Assembly (NCBI RefSeq): GCF_003584685.1
Contig: NZ_AP018549.1
Span: 1 to 64,000, forward strand
Source: Lactobacillus paragasseri
GTDB lineage: Bacteria; Bacillota; Bacilli; Lactobacillales; Lactobacillaceae
Reading direction: 5' to 3'
Length of the DNA stretch: 64,000 nt
Made by a program: the position numbers and the translations under genes. The notes beneath the pieces were generated by a model. It saw nothing but the letters and a program-made list of their open reading frames with translations. It was not told the origin of the DNA and searched no databases. This document shows positions 9,863-19,528 of this stretch, one piece after another (the first letter of the stretch is position 1; every line of letters starts with the position of its first letter).

Positions 9863-10099
9863 ATGGCTCAACAAAGAAGAGGTGGCCGTCGTCGTCGTAA
9901 GGTTGACTTCATTGCAGCTAACCACATTGACTACATCGACTACAAGGATGTTGATTTGTTGAAACGTTTTATCTCTGAAAGAGGTAAGATCTTACCACGT
10001 CGTGTCACTGGCACTAGCGCAAAGAATCAACGTAAGTTGACTGTTGCTATTAAGAGAGCTCGGGTTATGGGCTTATTGCCATTTGTCGCAGAAGACTAA
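9863..10099 (+). CDS. rpsR: 30S ribosomal protein S18
   Basis: S18 partners S6 on the small-subunit platform. The 78-residue product has a basic start (RRGGRRRRK) and the family core [21 protein letters not shown] followed by [23 protein letters not shown]. The ribosome binding site is AAAGGAT. It is the last gene of the cluster and is followed by a strong terminator. Confidence 0.98.
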   Translation: MAQQRRGGRRRRKVDFIAANHIDYIDYKDVDLLKRFISERGKILPRRVTGTSAKNQRKLTVAIKRARVMGLLPFVAED

Positions 10100-10118
10100 T
10101 AAAACAGATCAAAAATAA

Positions 10119-10150
10119 TAAAAGAGTAGCATATGCTACTCTTTTTATTT
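10119..10150 (+). terminator. Terminator after rpsR
   Basis: Near-perfect palindrome AAAGAGTAGCAT/ATGCTACTCTTT followed by a T-rich tail. Confidence 0.85.
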
Positions 10151-10193
10151 TATTTTTTGCGGTATCATAAAAGAAGTAAATGGAGGGATTGTC

Positions 10194-11111
10194 ATGATTA
10201 TTAAGCAAAAACTAGCCGGAAATATTGATTTTGACTATAAATGGTACGATATCTATAACTGTGATGATCATGATATAAGATTATTAAAGGATGACTTTGA
10301 TTTAACTTCAGAAATTATTTCTTATATCACCGACCTTCACGAACGTCCCCACTTTGATCATGACTACATTACTAATAGTGATTTGTTAGTTTATGATGTG
10401 CCAGTTTGGCCAACAGCAGATGCAGACCATTTCACTACTTTACCAATTAAATTTTTGATGGTTGGGCATACTCTTTTTACAGTTCACTCTCCTGACACAA
10501 CTTATATGATTGAAGAATTTAGGCAGAAGCCAGATGAACATATTCATAGTGAAAAAGAACTGATTTTTGCAATTTTATTCGCAGTTACTAAGTATTTTCA
10601 AAGAGCCTTGAGTCAGCTGAACAGTCAAAGACTAGTGTTAGATAATCACTTGAGTGAAAGAATTCATAATAAAGACCTGCAAGAGCTATCACAAGTTGAA
10701 AAAAGTTTGGTTTATTTGTCTAGCTCAATTAGGACTAATCTAATGATGCTTGAAAGCTTAAAAAATAAAAAATCAGGTCTTCATATGAATGCATCTGAAG
10801 AAGAAATGTGTGATGACATTATCATTGAAGTTCAGCAGTCCTTGCAAATGATCAAGATTTATAGCGAAGTTACTGAAGAAATATCTAAAACGTCTAATAA
10901 CATTTTGAATAATAACTTGAACAACACGATGCAGTTTTTGACTGTCTGGTCACTTCTTTTAACAATTCCAACGATCGTAACAGGATTTTTTGGGATGAAT
11001 GTGGACTTACCTATTTTTCATAATCCATTTGATTGGGTAATAATTACTGTTGGTTCAGTTATCGTAATGGCAATTTTACTTTGGTATTTGCGTCGACACA
11101 ACATGCTATAA
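10194..11111 (+). CDS. CorA-family divalent cation transporter
   Basis: Member of the CorA magnesium/cobalt channel family, which forms pentameric channels in the membrane. The 305-residue product has a long cytoplasmic N-terminal region, a helical stalk, and two C-terminal membrane segments; the first ends in the signature GFFGMNVDLP and the second is VIITVGSVIVMAILLWYL. The start ATG follows GGAGGG. It appears monocistronic, with an upstream terminator and one immediately after the stop. A second CorA-like gene lies at 32265-33191. Substrate not determined. Confidence 0.88.
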   Translation: MIIKQKLAGNIDFDYKWYDIYNCDDHDIRLLKDDFDLTSEIISYITDLHERPHFDHDYITNSDLLVYDVPVWPTADADHFTTLPIKFLMVGHTLFTVHSPDTTYMIEEFRQKPDEHIHSEKELIFAILFAVTKYFQRALSQLNSQRLVLDNHLSERIHNKDLQELSQVEKSLVYLSSSIRTNLMMLESLKNKKSGLHMNASEEEMCDDIIIEVQQSLQMIKIYSEVTEEISKTSNNILNNNLNNTMQFLTVWSLLLTIPTIVTGFFGMNVDLPIFHNPFDWVIITVGSVIVMAILLWYLRRHNML

Positions 11112-11147
11112 TGCTTGCTTAGCTTAGATGATGAGCAAGCATTTTTT
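11110..11147 (+). terminator. Terminator after corA-like gene
   Basis: Inverted repeat AATGCTTGCT/AGCAAGCATT followed by TTTTTT, overlapping the stop codon. Confidence 0.8.
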
Positions 11148-11216
11148 GATGTATAATATAAAATGATGTAGTATATATTTTTTATGATATTAATGCTATA
11201 ACAGGAAGGAATTTCA

Positions 11217-13235
11217 ATGAAAGGCTTTTTACGCAAATTAGAATTGCCTGAATTTGTTAAAGATACGCGTTTAACAGCATCATTGGTTATTGTCCTAGTT
11301 TTATCCTTATTGGGAGCTATTATTGGGATGTTAATTAGTCCGTTGTTTGGATTAGCAATGGTGCTACTGTTTATCTTGACGGTTATTTTTGCAGTCTATG
11401 GCATTTATGTTCTAGCTGGTAATACAAACAACTATGCTGCTAATCTTTCATATCGCATCAAGCGTGGTGAACAAGAGGCAATGATCAAAATGCCACTTGG
11501 AATTATGCTTTATGATAAGGACCGACAGATTCAATGGATTAATCCATATCTACAGATGTATCTGCATGATAAAGATATTATTGGCTCTTCGATCTCTTCA
11601 GTTGATAAAGAGTTAGCTAAATATATTGATGATGCTATTAAGTCTAATAGTAAGCAAAATAAAATTATTAAATGGGGCGATCGCAAGTTTGAGATGGTGG
11701 TCCAGGATGATCTGGGTGTGGTTTACTTACTTGATATTACGCGTTACGCAAATATTGAAGAGAAGTATAAACAAGAAAGATTGGCAATTGGCTTAATATT
11801 TATTGATAACTATGACGAATTAAGCCAAGCAATGGGCGATCAAAACTTAACAAATATGAGTTCATATGTTCAAACTACTCTGAGCAAGTATGCTGGTCAA
11901 TTTAACTCATATCTTAAGCGTATAGATGAAGATCACTTTATTTTGTTAACGCATATGCACGATTTAGCCAAAATGGAAGATAATAAGTTTTCTATTTTGG
12001 ACAAGGTTAGAACTGAATCAAGTAGAAAGAATATGCCGCTGACCCTATCGATTGGGATTGCGTTTGGATCTGAAAGTTTAAATGAGATTGCCGACCAAGC
12101 ACAATCTAATCTAGATCTAGCCTTAGGACGTGGAGGCGACCAAGTTGTTGTAAAACAATCAGGCCATGAAGCCCGCTTTTACGGTGGAAAATCTAATCCA
12201 ATGGAAAAACGTACGCGAGTGAGAGCTCGAATGGTTTCTCAAGCTTTGGTAGAATTATTTAAAGGCGTTGATCACGTCTTTGTTCAAGGACATCGAAATC
12301 CAGACTTAGATGCTATCGGTTCAGCGATTGGAATTGTTAAGATTGCTAGAATTCATGGCGTGAAAGCTAGCGTCGTACTAGATGTTGACCACGTTAATTA
12401 TGATGTAGGACGGTTAATTGCTAAAATGCAAGCTGCTGGAATTGATAAGGATGTATTTATTTCACCTAAAGATGCTCTTGAAGCAGCAACGGATGAGTCG
12501 CTTTTAGTTTTAACAGATCACTCTAAGTATAGTATTACTTATGATCCAGAACTTTATAAGCGCTTGAAGAATCGTTTAATCATTATTGACCATCACCGTC
12601 GAGGGGAAGAATTCCCAGAAAACCCAATGCTCGTATATATTGAACCATATGCATCTTCGACGTGTGAATTAGTAACAGAAATGATTGAATATCAACCGCA
12701 AGGCGGCGAGGGAGTCTTAACTGATTTAGAAGCTTCAGCAATGCTAGCTGGTATTACAGTTGACTCTAAAGAATTCTCCTTGAGAACTGGGACTAGAACT
12801 TTTGATGCTGCAAGCTACTTGCGATCAATTGGAGCAGATACTCAAGTCGTATCTGAGCTTTTGAAGGAAAATATTGATAATTACTTGCAAAGAAGTCATT
12901 TAGTTTCTACTATTGACATGATTGAACCAAATATGGCTCTCTTAATGGGAGAAGATAATAAGATCTATGATCCAATTATTACTGCCCAAGCTGCAGATAC
13001 GGCTTTATCTCTTGAGCATGTAGATGCTAGTTTTGCATTAACTAGACGTAGTAAAGATGTAATTGGAATTTCGGCTCGCTCAATGGGAAATGTTAACGTT
13101 CAAGTAATTATGGAGAAATTAGGTGGCGGTGGTCACTTATCTAATGCAGCAACTCAAATTAAGGGCGTAACAGTTGAAGAAGCTAAAGATAAGTTGCTCG
13201 CTGCAATCAATGAATATCTTAAGGAAAATGAATAG
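11217..13235 (+). CDS. gdpP: Cyclic-di-AMP phosphodiesterase GdpP (DHH family)
   Basis: Hydrolyses c-di-AMP to pApA and so affects osmotic and cell-wall homeostasis. The 672-residue membrane protein has two N-terminal transmembrane segments (about 18-60), a PAS-like domain (about 80-165), a degenerate GGDEF domain (about 180-310, no GGDEF motif visible), a DHH domain with [13 protein letters not shown] and the namesake [10 protein letters not shown], and a DHHA1 domain with [10 protein letters not shown] near the C terminus. The start follows AGGAAGG. rplI begins 11 bases downstream, forming a likely gdpP-rplI-dnaB unit, an arrangement conserved in Firmicutes. Confidence 0.95.
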   Translation: MKGFLRKLELPEFVKDTRLTASLVIVLVLSLLGAIIGMLISPLFGLAMVLLFILTVIFAVYGIYVLAGNTNNYAANLSYRIKRGEQEAMIKMPLGIMLYDKDRQIQWINPYLQMYLHDKDIIGSSISSVDKELAKYIDDAIKSNSKQNKIIKWGDRKFEMVVQDDLGVVYLLDITRYANIEEKYKQERLAIGLIFIDNYDELSQAMGDQNLTNMSSYVQTTLSKYAGQFNSYLKRIDEDHFILLTHMHDLAKMEDNKFSILDKVRTESSRKNMPLTLSIGIAFGSESLNEIADQAQSNLDLALGRGGDQVVVKQSGHEARFYGGKSNPMEKRTRVRARMVSQALVELFKGVDHVFVQGHRNPDLDAIGSAIGIVKIARIHGVKASVVLDVDHVNYDVGRLIAKMQAAGIDKDVFISPKDALEAATDESLLVLTDHSKYSITYDPELYKRLKNRLIIIDHHRRGEEFPENPMLVYIEPYASSTCELVTEMIEYQPQGGEGVLTDLEASAMLAGITVDSKEFSLRTGTRTFDAASYLRSIGADTQVVSELLKENIDNYLQRSHLVSTIDMIEPNMALLMGEDNKIYDPIITAQAADTALSLEHVDASFALTRRSKDVIGISARSMGNVNVQVIMEKLGGGGHLSNAATQIKGVTVEEAKDKLLAAINEYLKENE

Positions 13236-13246
13236 GAGTGAAATTC

Positions 13247-13702
13247 ATGAAGGTTATTTTTATTAAAGACATGAAGGGTAAAGGTAAGCGCGGAGAAGTT
13301 AAGAACGTACCAGATGGTTATGCTCAAAACTTCTTGATTAAGAATGGTTATGCAAAAGAAGCTACTAGCTCCAACTTAAATACCTTAAAGCGGGTTCAAA
13401 AAGCGGAAAAAGATGCTTATGAAGCAGAAAAAGCAGCAGCTGAAGACATTAAGCAGAAGCTTGAAGATGACAAGACAATTGTGAACTTCAAGTCAAAGGC
13501 CGGTACTGATTCTCGTTTATTTGGTTCTATTTCAGGTAAAAAGATCGTTGAAGGTCTTGAAAAGCAATACGGTATTAAGGTTGATAAGCGTAAATTAGAG
13601 CTCCCAGAGCCAATTAAATCTTTAGGATACACAAACGTACCTGTTAAACTATTTAAAGGCGTAGAAGCTGTAATTCGCGTTCACATTATGGAGCAAGACT
13701 AA
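13247..13702 (+). CDS. rplI: 50S ribosomal protein L9
   Basis: L9 binds 23S rRNA domain V and spans toward neighbouring ribosomes. The 151-residue product has the N-terminal RNA-binding domain ([20 protein letters not shown]), a long Lys/Glu/Ala-rich connecting helix (about 40-80), and the C-terminal domain. I chose the ATG at 13247 rather than a GTG three codons earlier, because TAGGAG lies just upstream of it and MKVIF is the universal start. Sits between gdpP and dnaB. Confidence 0.96.
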   Translation: MKVIFIKDMKGKGKRGEVKNVPDGYAQNFLIKNGYAKEATSSNLNTLKRVQKAEKDAYEAEKAAAEDIKQKLEDDKTIVNFKSKAGTDSRLFGSISGKKIVEGLEKQYGIKVDKRKLELPEPIKSLGYTNVPVKLFKGVEAVIRVHIMEQD

Positions 13703-13704
13703 TA

Positions 13705-15078
13705 ATGGATAATGTTGTTTCTCAACAAATTCCCCATGATAGTGAAGCAGAAAAGGCGGTCCTAGGGGCCGTCTTTTTAGATCCAGAAGCCATTATTGAT
13801 GCTTCAGATATATTGCAACCTGATGATTTCTATGAGCATGCAAATAGAATTGTCTTTCAGGCAATGCTTAATATTTCTGATCGTGAGGAAGTAATTGACC
13901 CAGTAACTCTGCAAGATGAGTTAAAGAAAAATAATCAGGTAGATGATATTGGTGGGATTGCATATGTAACGGAGTTGTCAATGGCAACGCCAACGGCAGC
14001 CCATGTTACTTATTACGCTAAGATTGTAAAACGTAAGGCAATTCTCAGAAATTTAATTTCTACTAGTCAAAGAATTATTCAAAATGCCATTGAGGGTTCA
14101 GATGATGTAACTGATATCTTAGATGACGCTGAAAGCCAAATAATGGGTGTCTCACAGGATAATGCTAGTGGCGGGTTTAAGTCTATCCATGATGTCTTAA
14201 ACACAACCATGGAGGAAATTAACTCTATTCCTGATGATGGAAATACAGTTACGGGTTTGCCATCAGGATTTTCTGAATTAGATAAGATGACGACTGGTTT
14301 TCACGATGATGAGTTGATTATATTGGCTGCTCGTCCTGGTGTTGGTAAGACTGCCTTTGCTTTGAATGTAGCGCAATTTGTTGGTTTAAAAACTGATAAA
14401 ACTGTTGCTATGTTTTCACTAGAAATGGGAGCTGAGCAACTAGTTCAAAGAATGCTGGCTTCAGAAGGATTGATTGATTCACAGCACCTTAGAACTGGTC
14501 AATTAACTGATGAAGAATGGCGTAAATTAGTTGTTGCGGCAGGCTCTTTAGACAATACGAGTATCTATATAGATGACACGCCTGGAATTAAAATGAGCGA
14601 GATTCGCGCTAAAGCACGTAGGTTAGCTAAAGAAAAGGGAAACTTAGGATTAATTGTAATCGACTACTTGCAGTTAATTGAAGGACCACGTAGTGAATCA
14701 CGTCAGCAAGAAGTTTCTGCAATTTCACGGCAATTAAAGAAATTAGCCAAAGAGCTACATATTCCAGTTATCGCTCTATCGCAGCTCTCTCGTTCGGTTG
14801 AACAACGTCAAGATAAGCGACCAGTCTTATCTGATATTCGTGAATCTGGTTCGATTGAACAGGATGCTGATATTGTTGCCTTTCTTTATCGTGATGATTA
14901 TTATCGCGATGAACGGGATGAAGATGATGAAGGTGAAGTTGAGGCGGAAGAAGATAATGGTGAAGTAGAAGTAATTATTGAAAAGAACCGTTCTGGTACG
15001 CGCGGAACAGTTAAATTGATGTTCTCCAAGCCATATAACCGTTTTTCAAACCTTGACTATACTCATAATGAGGCTTAA
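13705..15078 (+). CDS. dnaB: Replicative DNA helicase DnaB
   Basis: Hexameric 5'-3' helicase that unwinds DNA at the fork (called dnaC in B. subtilis). The 457-residue product has the N-terminal primase-interacting domain (PHDSEAEKAVLGAVF) and a RecA-like motor with Walker A AARPGVGKTAFALN and Walker B LIVIDYLQLI. Helicase motif H4 is DIRESGSIEQDADIVAF. A stretch rich in acidic residues (about 400-425) precedes the conserved C terminus. The start is two bases after the rplI stop, with GGAG inside rplI. Confidence 0.97.
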   Translation: MDNVVSQQIPHDSEAEKAVLGAVFLDPEAIIDASDILQPDDFYEHANRIVFQAMLNISDREEVIDPVTLQDELKKNNQVDDIGGIAYVTELSMATPTAAHVTYYAKIVKRKAILRNLISTSQRIIQNAIEGSDDVTDILDDAESQIMGVSQDNASGGFKSIHDVLNTTMEEINSIPDDGNTVTGLPSGFSELDKMTTGFHDDELIILAARPGVGKTAFALNVAQFVGLKTDKTVAMFSLEMGAEQLVQRMLASEGLIDSQHLRTGQLTDEEWRKLVVAAGSLDNTSIYIDDTPGIKMSEIRAKARRLAKEKGNLGLIVIDYLQLIEGPRSESRQQEVSAISRQLKKLAKELHIPVIALSQLSRSVEQRQDKRPVLSDIRESGSIEQDADIVAFLYRDDYYRDERDEDDEGEVEAEEDNGEVEVIIEKNRSGTRGTVKLMFSKPYNRFSNLDYTHNEA

Positions 15079-15170
15079 GAAAATAATTTGTAAGCGTTTC
15101 ATTAATTAGCTATACTTGAAGAGTTAAAAGTCTATTTTTTTAAATAATTGAATGAGAAGGTGTAAGTTGA

Positions 15171-16055
15171 ATGGTAGAAAATAAATATGTAGGTAGTATC
15201 GAAGCTGGTGGTACTAAGTTTATCTTGGCAGTTCAAGATACAGAAAGCGGCGAAGTGGTAGCAAAGAAGAGAATTCCGACAACTGATGCAAAAGAAACTT
15301 TAGCAAAGAGCATTGAGTTCTTTAAAGAACATCCAGTATCTGCTTTGGGAATCGGAACTTTTGGCCCAATTGATATCAATCCAAATTCAAGAACATTTGG
15401 TTACATCTTAGATACGCCTAAGCGTGGCTGGTCTGGAACAAATGTTAAAGGTACTTTTGAAAAAGAATTGGACATTCCAGTTGTAATGACTACTGATGTT
15501 AATGCATCTTGTTACGGTGAATATATTGCGCGTGGTCGAGATAATTCTAAGACTTACTTTTATGTAACAATTGGAACGGGAATTGGTGCTGGTGCAGTTC
15601 AAGCTGGGAAGTTTATTGGCCTAAATAATCACCCAGAAATGGGACATATGTTAGTAACTCCTTATCCAGGTGATAATTACACCGGAAAATGTCCATTCCA
15701 CGGTAATAAGTGTGTTGAAGGAATGGCAGCTGGACCTTCACTAGAAGGCAGAACCGGTATTCCTGGTGAAAAATTACCTCGAGACCATAAAGTATTTACT
15801 TACGTGTCTTACTATGTAGCACAATTATTGTTTAATGCTTATATGACTATGCGTCCTGATGTAATGGTTGTTGGTGGATCAGTTTTAAATGATCAAGATT
15901 TGGTACAAGTGCGTGGTTTCTTTAAAGAATTCAACAATAACTATGTTGCAACTCCAGACGTGGATGAATTAATTGTTCGTCCAGCTGTTGCAGATAATGG
16001 TTCTGCAACTTTAGGTGATTTTGAATTAGCTAAAGAAGCTTTAAAGAATAAATAA
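15171..16055 (+). CDS. scrK: ROK-family sugar kinase, probable fructokinase
   Basis: Probably phosphorylates fructose to fructose-6-phosphate using ATP. The 294-residue product has the N-terminal phosphate-binding motif SIEAGGTKF, the ROK catalytic block around TDVNAS and IGTGIGAGAV, and the metal-binding region HPEMGH...CPFHGNKCVEG, which supplies zinc ligands in this family. The GHPEMGH-type motif and overall similarity favour fructokinase over glucokinase, but substrate is inferred. The start follows GAGAAGG at 15151-15157, and TGTAAG at 15160-15165 lies between. It stands alone, with dnaB upstream and a convergent hydrolase gene downstream. Confidence 0.88.
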   Translation: MVENKYVGSIEAGGTKFILAVQDTESGEVVAKKRIPTTDAKETLAKSIEFFKEHPVSALGIGTFGPIDINPNSRTFGYILDTPKRGWSGTNVKGTFEKELDIPVVMTTDVNASCYGEYIARGRDNSKTYFYVTIGTGIGAGAVQAGKFIGLNNHPEMGHMLVTPYPGDNYTGKCPFHGNKCVEGMAAGPSLEGRTGIPGEKLPRDHKVFTYVSYYVAQLLFNAYMTMRPDVMVVGGSVLNDQDLVQVRGFFKEFNNNYVATPDVDELIVRPAVADNGSATLGDFELAKEALKNK

Positions 16056-16080
16056 GTAATTTATATTAATGTTTATACTA

Positions 16081-16112
16081 AAAAAGCAACTTCAGTTTTG
16101 AAGTTGCTTTTT
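16081..16112. terminator. Bidirectional terminator between convergent genes
   Basis: AAAAAGCAACTTCA / TGAAGTTGCTTTTT with a 4-base loop has A-run and T-run flanks, so it can stop transcription from both the ROK kinase (+) and the hydrolase (-). Confidence 0.88.
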
Positions 16113-16127
16113 GTTTCACATGAAACA
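16112..16127. promoter_or_regulatory. parS-like centromere site
   Basis: TGTTTCACATGAAACA differs at one position from the firmicute ParB-binding consensus TGTTTCACGTGAAACA. It is a near-perfect palindrome lying in a convergent intergenic gap about 16 kb from dnaA, where parS sites normally cluster. A second, weaker one is at 44877-44892. Confidence 0.7.
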
Positions 16128-16132
16128 TATGA

Positions 16133-17275
16133 TTAACTACCATCGTAAGAGTCATCAACAATTGGACCTTTGCTTGAGTCATTGCCTAGTGGTTCTAAGT
16201 GTTCATTATGGCTAAGAAAAGGAAGATTGATGTACTGACGAGCGGTTGCCGTAATGTCAGAGATAATCTCATTAGCAATTAAACGTGCGTCAGGATCAAG
16301 AGCAAGATAGGCATGGCTAAATTGAATTGCACCACGAATTTTATTAGTTGTTAGTTGACTAGCTTCAGTAATTTTTTGTGACTCTAAAGCAGTAAAGAAG
16401 GCTAACCAGAAAGCTTCACGTTTTTCACGTGGAATCTTGGTATTCCAAGAGATAAAAGTACTTCTAATAATTCTGCTTGCATTGCTTAAACCTGGCGCCA
16501 TTACAAAACTATTTCGTGCTACTTCCCAATGTAAAGGATTATGTTGCTTCATTAAATGTTTCATTCTACTTTTAACTACGATAACGCGTTCTGGATGGTC
16601 AAGCATCATTCCAAAAATTGATCCTTCAGGAACATAAGTCATCATTTTTGGAATTACGCGTTGAAATTCAATCTGGTTATACATTTCTTTCATGAAACCA
16701 GGACCATCGAAGCTATAAGCCTTAATTACTCTGTCTTGAAGGCTAGGAGAAGCTGCATAAAGTGCATAAGCGGCAAAATTTCCACCTTTTGAATGGCCTA
16801 CTGTGTAGATTTTCTTATCAGGATAGGCTTGGGCCATTTTATCTAGATAATCTGCTGCTACGCTTTGACCAAAGATTTCTGGTTGATAACTCATATCGAC
16901 GTCTTCATTTAGACCTACCATCGAACCATCAGTTCCGCGGTAAGCCACTAGAATAGTTTCTGAATCTAGCTCAATTGTCATTGCAGTGAACTGGACGGGT
17001 GGCTTTTTCTGAGAAAGGTGTGACCAATCGAGAAAACGCATATTTTTATAGCGGTCACTTAAGTTTACTAGTTCTGCCTCTAATTTATCTGAGTGAATTA
17101 AGGTTTTCTTTTGTATTAAGCGTTTTGTAGCTGCCTCAAGCGTATGACCTTTAACACTGGAATCAAAAGGAAGATAAGCAAAAGCAGCAAAAAGACCTGC
17201 ATCTAAACTATTAAATGGTTCCCGATCTAATGTTAGATCACCCCGCCAGCGAACATAATCAAGTATTTTACCCAA
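16133..17275 (-). CDS. DUF2974 (Mbeg1-like) alpha/beta hydrolase
   Basis: Cytoplasmic lipase/esterase-like protein of the DUF2974 family; the substrate is unknown. The 380-residue product shows an alpha/beta-hydrolase fold with the nucleophile elbow GHSKGGNFAAYAL (Ser within G-H-S-K-G), an upstream ILVAYRGTDGS strand-loop, and SFDGPGF downstream. No signal peptide or membrane segment is visible. Upstream on the minus strand is a GAAAGGAC ribosome binding site. It converges with the ROK kinase gene. Confidence 0.85.
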   Translation of the reverse strand: MGKILDYVRWRGDLTLDREPFNSLDAGLFAAFAYLPFDSSVKGHTLEAATKRLIQKKTLIHSDKLEAELVNLSDRYKNMRFLDWSHLSQKKPPVQFTAMTIELDSETILVAYRGTDGSMVGLNEDVDMSYQPEIFGQSVAADYLDKMAQAYPDKKIYTVGHSKGGNFAAYALYAASPSLQDRVIKAYSFDGPGFMKEMYNQIEFQRVIPKMMTYVPEGSIFGMMLDHPERVIVVKSRMKHLMKQHNPLHWEVARNSFVMAPGLSNASRIIRSTFISWNTKIPREKREAFWLAFFTALESQKITEASQLTTNKIRGAIQFSHAYLALDPDARLIANEIISDITATARQYINLPFLSHNEHLEPLGNDSSKGPIVDDSYDGS

Positions 17276-17370
17276 GATAAAAGTCCTTTCGTTAACGGAT
17301 ATAGTACTTTCATTTTAATGCTTTTTTGATTAAAGACAAAAGAGGACGCTTAGTGCTAATTAGAAGCAAC

Positions 17371-17398
17371 AAAAAAGAAGAGCTAAGTTGCTCTTCTT
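17371..17398 (-). terminator. Terminator after glycosidase-like gene
   Basis: AAGAAGAGC/GCTCTTCTT with a 6-base loop; read on the minus strand it ends in a U run (complement of 17371-17376). Confidence 0.8.
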
Positions 17399-17403
17399 AG
17401 TGA

Positions 17404-19422
17404 TTAAAATATTAATTGGATAGTTTCAAGAGGAGATAAAGGAGCCTTAATTGAAGCGACATTATCTGTTACCTCAATTTTTACTGCTTCTTTTTCAACA
17501 CTATTATCGCGTCGTCGAATTAAAGTAGCTGTATTAGAAGGTAGAGGTTTACTTAAATGCCAGTTGATCTCTTGGTAACCATCTAAGTTGAAATTGGCTA
17601 GCCAGACAATTTTACCGTTTTCTTGAATGTTTAATTTGACGTGAGGCATATTGATTAAATAGTCAATTGGTTCAACGCTAGCCATAATTTGTTGCATTAA
17701 TCCTTGTTTATAAGATGAAAATTGTGATTCCCAACCGTGTTTTGGATCTTGATCCATTGGTAATACAATTATGTGATCATCAATAACAGCCATGAAGTTT
17801 CCGAGCTTTTGGTCGATCGAATTATAGGCTGAACTCCAAATCTTAACATTGCTATCTGTTTGATAGTCTAACTGTAGATAGTTGCCTGTATGTTGCAGCA
17901 TCGTAATACGAGGGTTCTTAACGCCTTGAACAGTTGTGCCATCAGCTTGTTCAAATGATTGATAGCCACTCTTGCATGGATGCCATTTAGCACTTTGAAT
18001 ATGAAGTAGATTACCTAGCTTTCTGTCTAGTAAAACCTGGATACTTTCACCGTCAAGTAGAACTGTATTTTTAGTGATTAGATTAGTGATTTGTTCATTT
18101 GAAAGGTTGCGTAATAATTGACCAGCAATTGCAATAGTTTGATTTTCAATTGCAAGGTCATTTTGAACGGGAAGAATAGTTGTCGCAAAACCGAAACTTG
18201 CTAATAAGCTAGCCCAATTCTTTTCATGTGGAAGTAGCTCTTCTGGTTCTTTTCCAAAAGTTGTGTGAGCAGTATAAGCAGAGTCTTGATCTACTAAAAC
18301 TTTAATACCACGTAATTTTTGCATATTAAGGCGATGGCTAGCTAGGGCAGAGGCAAAAGGCTTAATGTCAGCTAACATTTTGTCATAGCCCCAATCTTCA
18401 TTTACGCCATTGCCCATCATGTCAAAGATATTAAGCATAATGCCTTTGGCTCCGAGGAGTGCTGTGGTAATAATTTGAAATGCGATAAAGGTATTAGATT
18501 TTACTTGCGGGGTCCACATTGAATTTTCCAATTCTGGGTAAAGCTCAGCCCGAGGTCCTAAGAAGGCAGCCGTAGTTCGACTATATTCTTCAAATTTACG
18601 ACCATAAATTAAAGGAGCAACTTCGTTATAGGACGGTAAGTGTGGACGTGCTACGCGAGGATGTCCAGGACCTGCTTGGGCGTCAAATAAACTAGGCCAG
18701 TCTCTACCTTCAATAGCATGCCAATCAGGAAACGAAGTCATTTGTCCTAAATCAGTATTAGGGCTCACTTTGTGAACTGCTTGTTCAATTAAGTGTTCGT
18801 TTTCGATCATTTCCTTACGTGCTTGATCAAGATAAATTTTTCGTTCAATAGTAGGTTCGCCAGGCTTAAGCATATTTTTAACAAATCCTGCACGGCTTTC
18901 TGTTTTACCCAATTTTTCTTGATATAGCTTCATATGGTAGTCACAAAAACACATTAACTTTAATGGAGTATGGTTATAGTGCCGAAAGTCATCTTCCATC
19001 CATAAACGACGTGGATGAATCGAAGCATATTGAGCATACCTATCAGCTAAATACTTACGCCAAGTTGGATCTGCGGGACAAGCCATATCTTTAGCTTGAT
19101 TGCCATTAATATCGACAAAAGTATTAAAGCCAATCTCAGGATTAACGCTAAATCCGCGATCGGAGTGCATAATAGTTGTCCATGGATTTAGACTCGTAGT
19201 AACATCAAGCTTAGCTAATTGCTTTTGTAGGGGGATAATCGCATCAAGCCAGACTTGTGTTTCTTCCTTAGTTAGATGACTGTGGTTTAATTCTTCGCCA
19301 TTAATAATAAAAGCCACGTCATCAATTTTGGCTTTTTGTACAAAATCTAAAAGTTTTCTATCTTTTTCAGGCGTATTAGTACGTGGATCGAAAACATAAC
19401 GTAAAGTATAAATGTAGCTCAT
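17404..19422 (-). CDS. Putative TIM-barrel glycoside hydrolase (beta-galactosidase-like)
   Basis: I do not recognise a named enzyme. The 672-residue product looks like a cytoplasmic glycoside hydrolase of the GH42/GH-A style: an N-terminal barrel-like half with NPWTTIMHSDRGF, LWMEDDFRHYNH (an acidic residue pair after Trp-Met, a plausible catalytic site) and NIFDMMGNG, followed by a middle glutamine-amidotransferase-like segment and a beta-rich C-terminal part. No signal peptide or transmembrane segment. A cre-like site lies about 90 bp upstream of the start, suggesting carbon catabolite control, which fits sugar metabolism. The start ATG is preceded on the minus strand by AGGATTT. Confidence 0.6.
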   Translation of the reverse strand: MSYIYTLRYVFDPRTNTPEKDRKLLDFVQKAKIDDVAFIINGEELNHSHLTKEETQVWLDAIIPLQKQLAKLDVTTSLNPWTTIMHSDRGFSVNPEIGFNTFVDINGNQAKDMACPADPTWRKYLADRYAQYASIHPRRLWMEDDFRHYNHTPLKLMCFCDYHMKLYQEKLGKTESRAGFVKNMLKPGEPTIERKIYLDQARKEMIENEHLIEQAVHKVSPNTDLGQMTSFPDWHAIEGRDWPSLFDAQAGPGHPRVARPHLPSYNEVAPLIYGRKFEEYSRTTAAFLGPRAELYPELENSMWTPQVKSNTFIAFQIITTALLGAKGIMLNIFDMMGNGVNEDWGYDKMLADIKPFASALASHRLNMQKLRGIKVLVDQDSAYTAHTTFGKEPEELLPHEKNWASLLASFGFATTILPVQNDLAIENQTIAIAGQLLRNLSNEQITNLITKNTVLLDGESIQVLLDRKLGNLLHIQSAKWHPCKSGYQSFEQADGTTVQGVKNPRITMLQHTGNYLQLDYQTDSNVKIWSSAYNSIDQKLGNFMAVIDDHIIVLPMDQDPKHGWESQFSSYKQGLMQQIMASVEPIDYLINMPHVKLNIQENGKIVWLANFNLDGYQEINWHLSKPLPSNTATLIRRRDNSVEKEAVKIEVTDNVASIKAPLSPLETIQLIF

Positions 19423-19508
19423 AATAAATCCTCAATATTCTATACAATTAATATTCAAAAAAGTGTGTAACTTAGTATATTAAGTCACACACATATCTTA
19501 GCATATTT

Positions 19509-19522
19509 TGAAAACGGTTTCT
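19509..19522. promoter_or_regulatory. cre-like site (CcpA binding)
   Basis: TGAAAACGGTTTCT matches the catabolite responsive element consensus TGWNANCGNTNWCA except at the final base. It lies upstream of the glycosidase-like gene (minus strand). Confidence 0.55.
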
Positions 19523-19528
19523 ATAATT

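Noticed and set aside
15089-15102. cre-like TGTAAGCGTTTCAT upstream of the ROK kinase
   Set aside because: The left half is perfect but the right half is one base short, so the half-site spacing is wrong for a cre site. Left as a possible degenerate operator only.
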